From Rhodoferax sp. (GTDB taxonomy: Bacteria > Pseudomonadota > Gammaproteobacteria > Burkholderiales > Burkholderiaceae_C), in assembly GCA_017880985.1 (NCBI GenBank), contig JADGRK010000031.1, forward strand, positions 1-13,157: 13,157 bases of DNA, given 5' to 3'. The stretch's first letter is position 1; every line of letters begins with the position of its first letter. The notes beneath the pieces are model-generated. The model did no database searches. It had not been told where the DNA came from and saw only the letters and a list, made by a program, of their open reading frames with translations. A program made the position numbers and the translations under genes. Positions 4,382 through 11,649 of this stretch are shown here, one piece after another.

Positions 4382-7306
4382 TTAACCGGTATTCCTGAGG
4401 CCAGCGGCAATGCCGTTGATCGCGATATGAATGCCGCGCTGCAAACGTTCATCGGTCTGTCCAGCGCGGTAGCGGCGTATCAGTTCGATCTGCAAATGGT
4501 GCAGCGGGTCAATATAGGGGAAGCGGTGGCGAATCGAGCGTTGCAGCGCTGCATTGTTGGCCAGACGCTCCTGGTCGCCGGTGATTAGACTCAAGGCGTC
4601 AGCGGTGCGGTGCCATTCGGCCTCGATCATGGTGAAGATTTTCTTGCGCAGGCGGGTATCCGCCACCAGTTCGGCATAACGCGAGGCCAGCGCCAGATCG
4701 CTCTTGGCCATCACCATGTCCATGTTGGACAGCAGTGTCTTGAAGAAGGGCCACTGCTTGACCATCTGTTGCAGCAGGGCCAGCCGTGCCGGTTTGCCAC
4801 TGCCGTCCGGCTGTAGAAATTGCTCGACCGCCGAGCCAAAGCCGTACCAGCCCGGCAGCGTCAGGCGGCACTGGCCCCAGCTAAAACCCCACGGAATGGC
4901 ACGCAGATCCTCAATCCGCGAGTAGCGTTTTGTCGCTGGGCCGCCGCGAGACAAAACAGCCCCCTCGGGGGGCAGCGAGGACAGGTCAGTGCCGAGCGTG
5001 GGGGCCACATAGCGCGATGCCGGGCGCGAGCCGATGTTGAGTTGGGCAATTTCCCGGATCGGGGTGGAGTCAAAAAAGTATTCGGTGAAACCGGGCGTTT
5101 CATAGACCAGTTTGCGGTAGGCCAGCATGCTGCTTTGTGACAGCTCGGCAGCGGCTTGCAGGAACGGGGCCGTGGCCGATTTGGTGGGCTTGAGCAGCGT
5201 CGCTTCGAGTGTGGCAGCGACCAGTGTCTCAAGATTGCGGCGGCCGATTTCCGGGTTGGCGTATTTGGAGCCAATCACCTCGCCCTGCTCGGTCAGGCGG
5301 ATCTGCCCGCGCACGGTACCAGGGGGCTGCGCCAGAATCGCCTGATAGCTCGGGCCGCCGCCACGGCCGACGGTGCCGCCGCGGCCATGGAACATTCTGA
5401 GCTGGATCGGGTGTGCGTCCGGCGTGTCGTGGCCGATTTCGTCAAACACATCGACCAGCGCAATCTCGGCTTGATAGAGCTCCCAGTTGCTGGTGAAGAT
5501 GCCGCCGTCCTTGTTGCTGTCGGAGTAGCCCAGCATGATGTCCTGCTCGCGGTACTGGTCGGCTGCGCCGCGCGTCACCAGTGCGTGGATGCCGGGCAGC
5601 GCGTAATACTCGCGCATGATGGGTGCGGCGTTGCGCAGGTCTTCGATGGTTTCGAACAGTGGCACCACAATCAGGTCGCAGCGGGCCTGGGCATCCAGCG
5701 TGCCTTGCATCAGCCCCACTTCTTTTTGCAGCAACAGGATTTCGAGCAAGTCGCTGACGGTTTCGGTGTGGCTGATGATGTAGTGACGGATGGCCTGGGT
5801 GCCAAAGCGCTCGCGCATGACTTTGGCGGCCTCGAAAATAGCCAGTTCGCTTTGGCTGTGCGCCGAATAGACCGTGCCCATGACACGCAACGGTCGGGCA
5901 TCGTTGAGCAGACGCAGCAACAGACTGCGTTTGGCGGCTTCACCCAGTTGCCCATAGCCCGGCTCGACCCGTGCCACCGCCAGCAGCTCTGCCAATACCG
6001 CTTCATGCTGGTCCGAGCTTTGACGCAAATCGACACTGGCCAGGTGAAAGCCAAACACCTCGACGGCGCGAATCAGGGGGTGCAGGCGTTGTGCCGCCAA
6101 GGCCTCGCCGTGATGCCTCAGCAGCGAGGACTCAATCACGCGCAGGTCGGCCAGCAACTCCTGCGGGATTTTGTAAGCGTTCTGGGGTGCGACCGCATGA
6201 CGCGCCGCCTCGCCCCCGGTCAGGTCTTTCAGGGTTGCCGCCAGGCGCGCATAGATGCCAGTCAGGGCGCGCCGGTAGGGTTCGTCCTGGCGATGGGCGT
6301 TGGTATCGGGTGAGCGCTCCGCCAGCGCCCGCATATCTTCGGGAAAGTCCACCAGCAGCGCCGACAGCGACAACTCGCCGCCCAGATAATGCACTTCGGT
6401 CAGGTAGTGGCGTAGCGCCACGTCGGCCTGGCGGCTCAAGGCGTGGACCAGTGTTGCTGCGTTGACATGGGGGTTGCCGTCGCGGTCGCCGCCGATCCAC
6501 TGGCCCATGCGCAAAAAGCTGTGGACCGGGTGTTGGCCCAGTTTGCGCTCAAGCTCGGCGTAGAGCTTGGGAATCTCGCTCAAAAAAGTGTTTTCGTAGT
6601 AGCTGAGGGCGTTTTCAACCTCGTCAGCCACGCTCAGCTTGGTGAAGCGTAACAGGCGGGTTTGCCAGAGCTGCAATACGCGGGCCTTGATTTGTGCCTC
6701 GTTTGTGGCCAGCTCGCGCGCGGTCAGGGTGTCAGGTTTGAGCTTGACGACGACGCACTTGGCCTTGGTGTCATCGCGTGCCGTGAGCAACTCGGCAATC
6801 GCCCGCTCGGCGTCCAGAATGCTTTTGCGCTGCACCTCCGTCGGGTGCGCGGTCAGCACCGGCGAAACAAAGCTGGTGGCCAGTGTTTCTGCTATCTGTT
6901 TAGGAGCTATTCCCGCAGTATGCAAGCGAGTTAGGGCCACTTCAATGCTGCCTTCCTGGGTGTCGCCGGCGCGTTCGTGAATGGCCCGGCGACGAATATG
7001 ATGCCGGTCTTCAGCCAGGTTGGCCAGGTGGCTGAAGTAGGTGAAGGCACGCGTCACGCTGACCGCGCTGTCGCCGCTCAGGCCCTTGAGCAGCTTCTTG
7101 AGCGCCCGGTTGGCATCAACGTCGGCATCGCGGCGAAACGCCACAGAGAGCTTGCGAATTTGCTCGATCAACTCGAACGCGGCGGCACCTTCCTGCTCGC
7201 GAATGACATCGCCTAAAGTTCGGCCCAACAAGCGGATGTCTTCCACCAGCGGTTGCTCGTTGTCCGGGGTGCGGCGGGTGGACCTGGATTTTGACGGTTT
7301 GATCAT
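4382..7306 (-). CDS. ppc: phosphoenolpyruvate carboxylase
   Basis: Carboxylates phosphoenolpyruvate with bicarbonate to oxaloacetate, refilling the TCA cycle; cytoplasmic homotetramer. 974 residues, longer than the roughly 880-950 usual in bacteria. Diagnostic motifs in order: VLTAHPTEVQRKS with catalytic His154; GGDRDGNPHV; IMLGYSDSNKDGG (about 588-600); FHGRGGTVGRGGG (about 638-650); RLTEQGEVIGSKY; NIGSRPASR with Arg761; LRAIPWGFSW with Arg802; and the C-terminus GIAAGLRNTG. Arg761 and Arg802 correspond to E. coli Arg699 and Arg713, which are 14 residues apart there but 41 here. The additional 27 residues sit in the mobile loop next to the active site and derive from a GC-rich repeat (4919-5011). 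A second repeat, family A, underlies residues 122-139. The gene is divergent from hemC. ATG 7306 lacks a clear Shine-Dalgarno; no better upstream start was seen. Confidence 0.97.
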   Translation of the reverse strand: MIKPSKSRSTRRTPDNEQPLVEDIRLLGRTLGDVIREQEGAAAFELIEQIRKLSVAFRRDADVDANRALKKLLKGLSGDSAVSVTRAFTYFSHLANLAEDRHHIRRRAIHERAGDTQEGSIEVALTRLHTAGIAPKQIAETLATSFVSPVLTAHPTEVQRKSILDAERAIAELLTARDDTKAKCVVVKLKPDTLTARELATNEAQIKARVLQLWQTRLLRFTKLSVADEVENALSYYENTFLSEIPKLYAELERKLGQHPVHSFLRMGQWIGGDRDGNPHVNAATLVHALSRQADVALRHYLTEVHYLGGELSLSALLVDFPEDMRALAERSPDTNAHRQDEPYRRALTGIYARLAATLKDLTGGEAARHAVAPQNAYKIPQELLADLRVIESSLLRHHGEALAAQRLHPLIRAVEVFGFHLASVDLRQSSDQHEAVLAELLAVARVEPGYGQLGEAAKRSLLLRLLNDARPLRVMGTVYSAHSQSELAIFEAAKVMRERFGTQAIRHYIISHTETVSDLLEILLLQKEVGLMQGTLDAQARCDLIVVPLFETIEDLRNAAPIMREYYALPGIHALVTRGAADQYREQDIMLGYSDSNKDGGIFTSNWELYQAEIALVDVFDEIGHDTPDAHPIQLRMFHGRGGTVGRGGGPSYQAILAQPPGTVRGQIRLTEQGEVIGSKYANPEIGRRNLETLVAATLEATLLKPTKSATAPFLQAAAELSQSSMLAYRKLVYETPGFTEYFFDSTPIREIAQLNIGSRPASRYVAPTLGTDLSSLPPEGAVLSRGGPATKRYSRIEDLRAIPWGFSWGQCRLTLPGWYGFGSAVEQFLQPDGSGKPARLALLQQMVKQWPFFKTLLSNMDMVMAKSDLALASRYAELVADTRLRKKIFTMIEAEWHRTADALSLITGDQERLANNAALQRSIRHRFPYIDPLHHLQIELIRRYRAGQTDERLQRGIHIAINGIAAGLRNTG
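4919..5011 (-). repeat. dispersed repeat family B, in-frame insertion in the PEP carboxylase active-site loop
   Basis: On the minus strand this 93-nt segment encodes residues 766-796, between NIGSRPASR and RIEDLRAIPW. Bacterial homologues carry only a few residues there (E. coli KRRPTGG), so the net gain over E. coli is 27 residues (81 nt) with the frame kept. The core TCGCTGCCCCCCGAGGGGGC contains a 6-bp dyad, GCCCCC (4959-4964) / GGGGGC (4968-4973), with a 3-nt loop. From memory, GC-rich elements of this style (CCCCACGCTCG, then the C-run/G-run dyad, then CGGCGGCCC) recur between genes in Comamonadaceae; I cannot verify that here. Confidence 0.65.
6884..6945 (+). repeat. dispersed repeat family A, copy 3 (inside ppc, antisense to it)
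   Basis: Plus-strand GCTATCTGTTTAGGAGCTAT and GCAAGCGAGTTAGGGCC fit the family pattern TAG-AGCT...GCA...AAG-G-TAG-G-C. In ppc it is read backwards, giving residues about 122-139 with uncommon codons (CTA, ATA twice, CCT, ACA) in an otherwise GC-rich gene. It lies just before the catalytic LTAHPTE motif. Protein length around it looks normal, so it may have replaced sequence and not simply been added. Confidence 0.5.
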
Positions 7307-7335
7307 GGCGGCGTGTGAAGGGTGCAGTTCAAGCT

Positions 7336-7341
7336 AAGGAG
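7336..7341 (+). promoter_or_regulatory. strong Shine-Dalgarno-like AAGGAG ahead of an upstream in-frame ATG of hemC
   Basis: AAGGAG sits 7 nt before ATG 7349, which is in frame with hemC and would add 20 residues (MLAFATLAGLP...). The conserved HemC start at ATG 7409 has no such site. Either hemC has a longer form here or the match is fortuitous; see the competing promoter reading at 7350-7358. Confidence 0.35.
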
Positions 7342-7349
7342 ATGGGCCA

Positions 7350-7358
7350 TGCTAGCAT
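7350..7358 (+). promoter_or_regulatory. possible extended -10 element for the hem operon
   Basis: TGCTAGCAT reads as TGn plus TAGCAT (four of six to TATAAT). Initiation near 7365 would leave a leader of about 44 nt before hemC ATG 7409 and would rule out translation from ATG 7349. No -35 hexamer is recognisable at 16-18 nt upstream, so the call is weak. Confidence 0.3.
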
Positions 7359-7408
7359 TCGCCACCCTTGCCGGGTTACCAACCGCTTACGACTTTGAAC
7401 CACACCCT

Positions 7409-8356
7409 ATGAGCCAATTAACAATAGCAACCCGAGAGAGTCGCCTCGCCATGTGGCAGGCAGAGCATGTTCAGGCCCGGTTGGTGCAACTCGGACATCA
7501 GGTCAAGCTGCTGGGCATGACCACCCAGGGTGACCAGATTCTGGACCGGGCATTGAGCAAAGTCGGCGGCAAGGGCTTGTTTGTAAAAGAGCTTGAAGTG
7601 GCGCTGGAACAAGGCCAGGCCGACCTGGCGGTGCATTCGCTCAAAGATGTGCCGATGGAATTGCCGGCGGGCTTCAGCCTGGCGTGCGTGATGGCGCGTG
7701 AGGATCCGCGCGATGCGTTTGTGTCAAACCAATATGCGAATCTGGCCAGTTTGCCGCAAGGTGCGGTGGTCGGCACCTCAAGTTTGCGCCGCATGGCGCT
7801 GCTGCGCGCGCTCCGGCCCGACCTCAAAATTGAGCCTTTGCGCGGCAACCTCGACACCCGCTTGCGCAAGCTCGATGAAGGTCAGTACGCCGCCATTGTG
7901 TTGGCGGCGGCTGGTCTTAAAAGGCTGGGCCTGGGGCAGCGCATTGGCGACACTTTTGCGCCCACGGCGATGCTGCCTGCGGCTGGCCAGGGTGCCTTGG
8001 GGATTGAGGTGCGCAGCCAGCGCCAGGACGTGATTGACGCGCTGGCCCCGTTGGCCGATCGCACCACCTGGCTGGCGGTTTCCGCAGAGCGCGCGGTGAG
8101 CCGGGCCATGGGCGGGAGCTGCTCCATGCCGCTGGCCGCTTTTGCCACGCTGCAGGGCGACACGCTCACGCTTGACGCCGCCTGGGGTGACCCTGAGGGC
8201 GTGCTGGCACTGGTGAAAGTTCGCGCCAGTGCGGCGGTGACTGACCTGGCCAGTGCCACGGCAGTCGGTGAGCGGGTGGCGGCGGAGTTGCGCGCCGGCG
8301 TGCTGGCCAATGGCGGTTCGCTGCTGGCACCCGATGCGTCGCAGGACCAGGCCTGA
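7409..8356 (+). CDS. hemC: porphobilinogen deaminase (hydroxymethylbilane synthase)
   Basis: Condenses four porphobilinogen molecules into hydroxymethylbilane in cytoplasmic tetrapyrrole synthesis. 315 residues from ATG 7409, the usual length. Motifs seen: LTIATRESRLAMWQAEHV at the N-terminus, the catalytic-loop region SKVGGKGLFVKELE, DLAVHSLKDVP, VGTSSLRRMALL, PLRGNLDTRLRKLD, LPAAGQGALGIE, and the dipyrromethane cofactor cysteine Cys238 in MGGSCSMPLA. The frame extends upstream to GTG 7322 and ATG 7349; ATG 7409 is chosen because family members begin right at the conserved TIATRESRLA block. It heads hemC-hemD-hemX-hemY and is divergent from ppc. The TGA at 8354-8356 abuts the hemD ATG. Confidence 0.96.
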   Translation: MSQLTIATRESRLAMWQAEHVQARLVQLGHQVKLLGMTTQGDQILDRALSKVGGKGLFVKELEVALEQGQADLAVHSLKDVPMELPAGFSLACVMAREDPRDAFVSNQYANLASLPQGAVVGTSSLRRMALLRALRPDLKIEPLRGNLDTRLRKLDEGQYAAIVLAAAGLKRLGLGQRIGDTFAPTAMLPAAGQGALGIEVRSQRQDVIDALAPLADRTTWLAVSAERAVSRAMGGSCSMPLAAFATLQGDTLTLDAAWGDPEGVLALVKVRASAAVTDLASATAVGERVAAELRAGVLANGGSLLAPDASQDQA

Positions 8357-9157
8357 ATGCGGGTGATCGTGACCCGTCCGCAGCGCGAGGCGCAGCGGTG
8401 GGTGCTGGACCTGTCGGGGCTGGGGCTTGACGCGGTCGCGTTGCCCTTGATCCAGGTCGGGCCGGTGACGGATACCAGCGAGCTGGTGCAGGCCTGGCAG
8501 CAGTTGGCGGACTATCTGGCGGTGATGTTTGTCAGCGGCAACGCGGCGGCACAATTTTTTATATCAAATCAGACTCTAGCCCCCGTATTCACTGCACAGA
8601 CAGCTATTAAAACAAGAGCATGGGCGACTGGCCCCGGGACTGCCAAAGCGTTGTTGCGCGCGGGCGTGGCGCCAGAACGACTGGATGCACCGCCCCTGGA
8701 CGCCGGGCAATTTGATTCTGAAGCCTTGTGGCGGGTGGTGGCCACGCAAGTGCATGCCGGCGACCGGGTGCTGATCGTGCGCGGTGGTGACGCCTCGGGC
8801 GATGCAAAAGTCAAGCCACAGGGCACCGGACGCGATTGGTTCGCCAGCCAGGTGGCGCTGGCCGGCGCGCGGGTCGATTTTGTCGTGGCTTACCAGCGCA
8901 GTGCACCAGCATGGAGCCCGCGGGAGCGGGAACTGGCGCAGCGGGCGGCCAACGACGGTTCGGTCTGGCTGTTCAGCAGCACCGAGGCGGTGACCAATTT
9001 GAGGCTGGCGCTGCCGGAGCAAAGCTGGACCGGCGCGCGCGCCGTGGCGACCCATCCGCGCATCGCCTTGGCCGCTCGCGAGGCCGGTTTTGGTGTGGTT
9101 TGGGAGTCCCGTCCGACGCTCACCGACGTGGTGGCCGCGCTCAAACTTTGTTCCTGA
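8357..9157 (+). CDS. hemD: uroporphyrinogen-III synthase
   Basis: Closes hydroxymethylbilane with D-ring inversion to uroporphyrinogen III, the product step after HemC. 266 residues. Sequence is poorly conserved in this family; recognisable parts are MRVIVTRPQREAQRWV at the N-terminus, VMFVSGNAAAQFF, WATGPGTAKALLRAGV, VLIVRGGDASGD followed by GRDWFASQVALAGARVDFVVAYQR, SVWLFSSTEAVTNL, and SRPTLTDVVAAL at the C-terminus. The start codon directly abuts the hemC stop, pointing to translational coupling. Residues 69-87 are encoded by a family A repeat read in antisense, seen as a run of AT-rich codons (ATA TCA AAT, CTA, ATT AAA ACA AGA) unlike the rest of the gene. It falls in a variable loop after the NAAAQFF segment, so activity is probably kept. 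Confidence 0.94.
   Translation: MRVIVTRPQREAQRWVLDLSGLGLDAVALPLIQVGPVTDTSELVQAWQQLADYLAVMFVSGNAAAQFFISNQTLAPVFTAQTAIKTRAWATGPGTAKALLRAGVAPERLDAPPLDAGQFDSEALWRVVATQVHAGDRVLIVRGGDASGDAKVKPQGTGRDWFASQVALAGARVDFVVAYQRSAPAWSPRERELAQRAANDGSVWLFSSTEAVTNLRLALPEQSWTGARAVATHPRIALAAREAGFGVVWESRPTLTDVVAALKLCS
8555..8619 (-). repeat. dispersed repeat family A, copy 4 (inside hemD, antisense to it)
   Basis: On the minus strand it runs from GCTCTTGTTTTAATAGCTG through GCAGTGAATACG to GAGTCTGATTTGATATAAAA. The segment 8565-8588 matches 2618-2641 in the response regulator at 22 of 24 bases, the strongest evidence that the family is real. The low-GC island stands out in a gene that is otherwise strongly G/C at third positions. 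Confidence 0.7.
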
Positions 9158-9188
9158 TGATTGATTGCGCGCGCTTTAGAATCCAAGG

Positions 9189-10280
9189 ATGAATTCAGAG
9201 CCCAACGCCGACGCCCCGGTTCGCGCGCCAGAAGATCAGCCTGCGGTCGAGGCGGCTGTGCCTGGTGTGGCGGAGCTGCCAGCAACACCGGCTGCCTGGA
9301 CCAACGGGCCGCGATGGGCCTTTGCGGGGATCGCGGCGCTGGCGTTGATCGCCTTGCTGGCGAGCGGCTTGTTGTGGCAGAAACTCTCATCGATGCAGGA
9401 ACAGTTGGCACGCCAGAGTGCCGATGCTGGCGTCCAGTCAATCGAGGCGCGCGCCACGGCCCGGCAGGCACAGGAGCTCGCGCGTGATGCGGCGGCCCGA
9501 GTCGCGGTGTTTGAGGCGCGCTTGAGCGAGGTCGCTCTGCAACGCTCACAACTCGACGAGTTAATGCAAAGCCTGTCGCGCTCGCGCGATGAAAACCTGG
9601 TGGTGGACATTGACGCAGCCATCCGGCTGGCCCAGCAGCAGGCTCAACTCACTGGCAGCGTCGAGCCCTTGCTGGTGGCGCTCAAGAGTGCGGATCAGCG
9701 AATCACAAGAGCCGCTCAGCCCCGACTTTCGCCTTTGCAACGTGCCATTGGGCGTGATATTAATCGCGTCAAGTCGGCGGCCGTGAGCGATACGCCCGAC
9801 CTGCTGGTGAAACTCGATGAACTGGTGCGACTGGCCGACGAATTGGTGCTGGCCAACGCGGTGGCTTCGGTGAAGGGCGGTGCCAGCGTCAAGCGCCTGA
9901 GCCCTGAGCCGACGCTGATCTGGTGGCAACGCAGCTTGCAGGTGGTGCTCGACGAGCTGCGCGCTTTGCTGCGCGTCAGCCGGGTTGAGCAGCCGGAGGC
10001 GGCGCTGCTGTCACCGGAGCAATCCTTTTTTCTGCGCGAAAACTTGAAACTCCGGCTGCTCAACGCGCGCATGGGGCTGTTGGCGCGACAAATTGAGTCA
10101 TCCCGTGCTGACTTGGCTGCTGCCGCCGTATCGCTGAACAAATATTTCGATGCCAGCTCGCGCACGACAAAGACTGCCGCATTGCTGCTGCAACAGGTGC
10201 AGGCCCAGATGAAGACGCTGCAATTGCCGCGCGTGGATGAAACCCTGGCGGCGCTTGCGACGGCGGCCGCTGGAAAGTAG
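9189..10280 (+). CDS. hemX: HemX-like membrane protein of the heme operon
   Basis: Inner-membrane protein of 363 residues in the HemX family (PF04375-type). These are often mislabelled uroporphyrinogen-III C-methyltransferase, but no methyltransferase motif is present. A proline/alanine-rich cytoplasmic N-terminus (1-42) is followed by one membrane span (about 43-64, FAGIAALALIALLASGLL). A long helical, coiled-coil-prone stretch (about 66-135) and an alpha-helical C-terminal domain come next, with LIWWQRSLQVVLDELRALLRV and FFLRENLKLRLLNARMGLLAR as the recognisable core. It lies 31 bp after hemD and 8 bp before hemY. A TAGAAT at 9177-9182 ends only 6 nt before the ATG, so an internal promoter giving a leaderless message is conceivable, though the -35 is poor. 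The exact biochemical role in the family is unsettled. Confidence 0.9.
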   Translation: MNSEPNADAPVRAPEDQPAVEAAVPGVAELPATPAAWTNGPRWAFAGIAALALIALLASGLLWQKLSSMQEQLARQSADAGVQSIEARATARQAQELARDAAARVAVFEARLSEVALQRSQLDELMQSLSRSRDENLVVDIDAAIRLAQQQAQLTGSVEPLLVALKSADQRITRAAQPRLSPLQRAIGRDINRVKSAAVSDTPDLLVKLDELVRLADELVLANAVASVKGGASVKRLSPEPTLIWWQRSLQVVLDELRALLRVSRVEQPEAALLSPEQSFFLRENLKLRLLNARMGLLARQIESSRADLAAAAVSLNKYFDASSRTTKTAALLLQQVQAQMKTLQLPRVDETLAALATAAAGK

Positions 10281-10288
10281 GCCAGGAC

Positions 10289-11578
10289 ATGCGCGCCGCG
10301 TTGTGGTTTTTGGCCCTCTTTGGCGTCGCCGTTGCGATCGCGCTGTTTGCCGGCAACAACCAGGGCACGATCACGATTTTCTGGCCGCCATACCGGGTTG
10401 ATCTGTCTCTCAATCTGGTGCTGCTGACGCTGACCCTGTTGTTTGTGATCCTGCATGTGGCTTTGCGGGCGCTGTCGGCCTTGTTTGCCATACCGGGCCA
10501 CGCGCGGCGTTGGCGCATTCAGCACCAGGAGCGCGCGATGCATGTGGCGTTGCTTGACACGCTCTCGAATTTGCTGGCCGGGCGCTTTATCCGGGCCAGA
10601 AAGGCGGCCGAAGGGGTACTGGCGCGCGAGACGGCCATGACGCGCAGTGGTGAAACATTGGCTTATTCGGCGCGCTTGCGCGCGCTCTCGCATTTGCTGG
10701 CGGCCGAGAGCGCCCAGTCGCTACAGGACAAGGCGGCACGTGAGGCACATTTTTGCCAGGCGCTGGATCAGGCATCCAGGCGCGAGGCGCAGGAAACCCG
10801 TGAAGGGGTGCTGTTGCGTGCAGCGCGCTGGGCGCTGGAGGACCACGACCCGCAAGCCGCGCTTCAGTGGCTCAATCAACTTCCGCAAGGCACGGCCCGG
10901 CGAACCGTCGCTCTGCGCCTGCGTTTGAAGGCCGCACGAATGACGCGACAGACACTGCTGGCGCTTGAGACTGCGCGCTTGTTGACCAAACATCGCGGAA
11001 TTTCTGAAGTGGCAGCGCCCGGAATATTGCGCAGTCTGGCGCTTGAGTTGCTGAAGTCTGCCTATGACCCGGATCAGTTGCAGGCGGCCTGGCATCAACT
11101 CGACGCGGCGGAGCGGCTGATGCCTGAGGTGGCCATCGAAGCCAGTGCCGGGATGCTCAGGGTGGGCGGTGATATCGAACTGGCGCGCAACTGGTTGTTG
11201 CCGGTATGGGAGCGCATGGTGACGCAGCCTGGCGCTTTGACTGAGGTGCAACGGATCAATCTGATCACGGCTCTGGAGAGTGGTTTTGCGCTTGCCACGG
11301 GCGCGCCCGAGGCCGCCTGGTTGACCCGGATTGAACAAGCCCAGATGACTCATCCGGGCGATGCAGCCTTGCAGTATCTGGCCGGAATGACCTGTATGCG
11401 CTTGCAGTTGTGGGGCAAAGCACAGCAGTTGCTGACCCAGTCGCTGCCGCGCTTGCAGGATCCGCTCCTGGAGCGAAATGCCTGGGCCGCATTGGCCGCG
11501 TTGGCCGAGCGGCGCGGCGATCAGGCGGCTTGCGCCGAAGCTTGGCAAAACGCCGCCAAGGCGTCTAGCGCCGGGTGA
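10289..11578 (+). CDS. hemY: HemY-like TPR membrane protein of the heme operon
   Basis: Inner-membrane protein of 429 residues in the proteobacterial HemY family (HemY_N, PF07219-type); unrelated to the HemY protoporphyrinogen oxidase of Bacillus. Two N-terminal membrane spans (about 3-21 and 42-65) flank the family signature NNQGTITIFWPPYRVDLSLNL. A cytoplasmic helical repeat region of TPR type follows, ending in AGMTCMRLQLWGKAQQLLTQSL and AWAALAALAERRGDQAACAEAWQNA. The last gene of the hem run, 8 bp after hemX with CCAGGA just before ATG 10289. Proposed family role is in late porphyrin metabolism or as a scaffold, not established. The following 71 bp contain a possible bidirectional terminator, and rne converges. 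Confidence 0.92.
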   Translation: MRAALWFLALFGVAVAIALFAGNNQGTITIFWPPYRVDLSLNLVLLTLTLLFVILHVALRALSALFAIPGHARRWRIQHQERAMHVALLDTLSNLLAGRFIRARKAAEGVLARETAMTRSGETLAYSARLRALSHLLAAESAQSLQDKAAREAHFCQALDQASRREAQETREGVLLRAARWALEDHDPQAALQWLNQLPQGTARRTVALRLRLKAARMTRQTLLALETARLLTKHRGISEVAAPGILRSLALELLKSAYDPDQLQAAWHQLDAAERLMPEVAIEASAGMLRVGGDIELARNWLLPVWERMVTQPGALTEVQRINLITALESGFALATGAPEAAWLTRIEQAQMTHPGDAALQYLAGMTCMRLQLWGKAQQLLTQSLPRLQDPLLERNAWAALAALAERRGDQAACAEAWQNAAKASSAG

Positions 11579-11593
11579 CTGGTTTGAAATTCA

Positions 11594-11641
11594 GGGACAC
11601 CCAGCGCGAGGCGGCGGCTATGCGGACGCGATGGGGTGCCC
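11594..11641. terminator. possible bidirectional terminator between hemY and rne
   Basis: GGGACACCC (11594-11602) pairs with GGGTGCCC (11634-11641) as an 8-bp stem with one bulged A. The enclosed GC-rich segment has its own CGCG pairing potential. On the plus strand it is followed by TTCTTGATTT. It sits alone in the 71-bp gap between two convergent genes, where a shared terminator is expected. The long loop and broken T-tract keep confidence low. Confidence 0.4.
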
Positions 11642-11649
11642 TTCTTGAT

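Noticed and set aside
5156..6313. 385-codon plus-strand open frame opposite ppc
   Set aside because: Antisense of a fully conserved ppc segment; the peptide shows no recognisable domain.
9189..10280. hemX as uroporphyrinogen-III methyltransferase
   Set aside because: No SAM-binding or CobA-like motif; a single membrane span plus helical domain fits HemX instead.
9716..10693. 325-codon minus-strand open frame opposite hemX/hemY
   Set aside because: Spans the junction of two real genes on the other strand; composition follows their codon bias.
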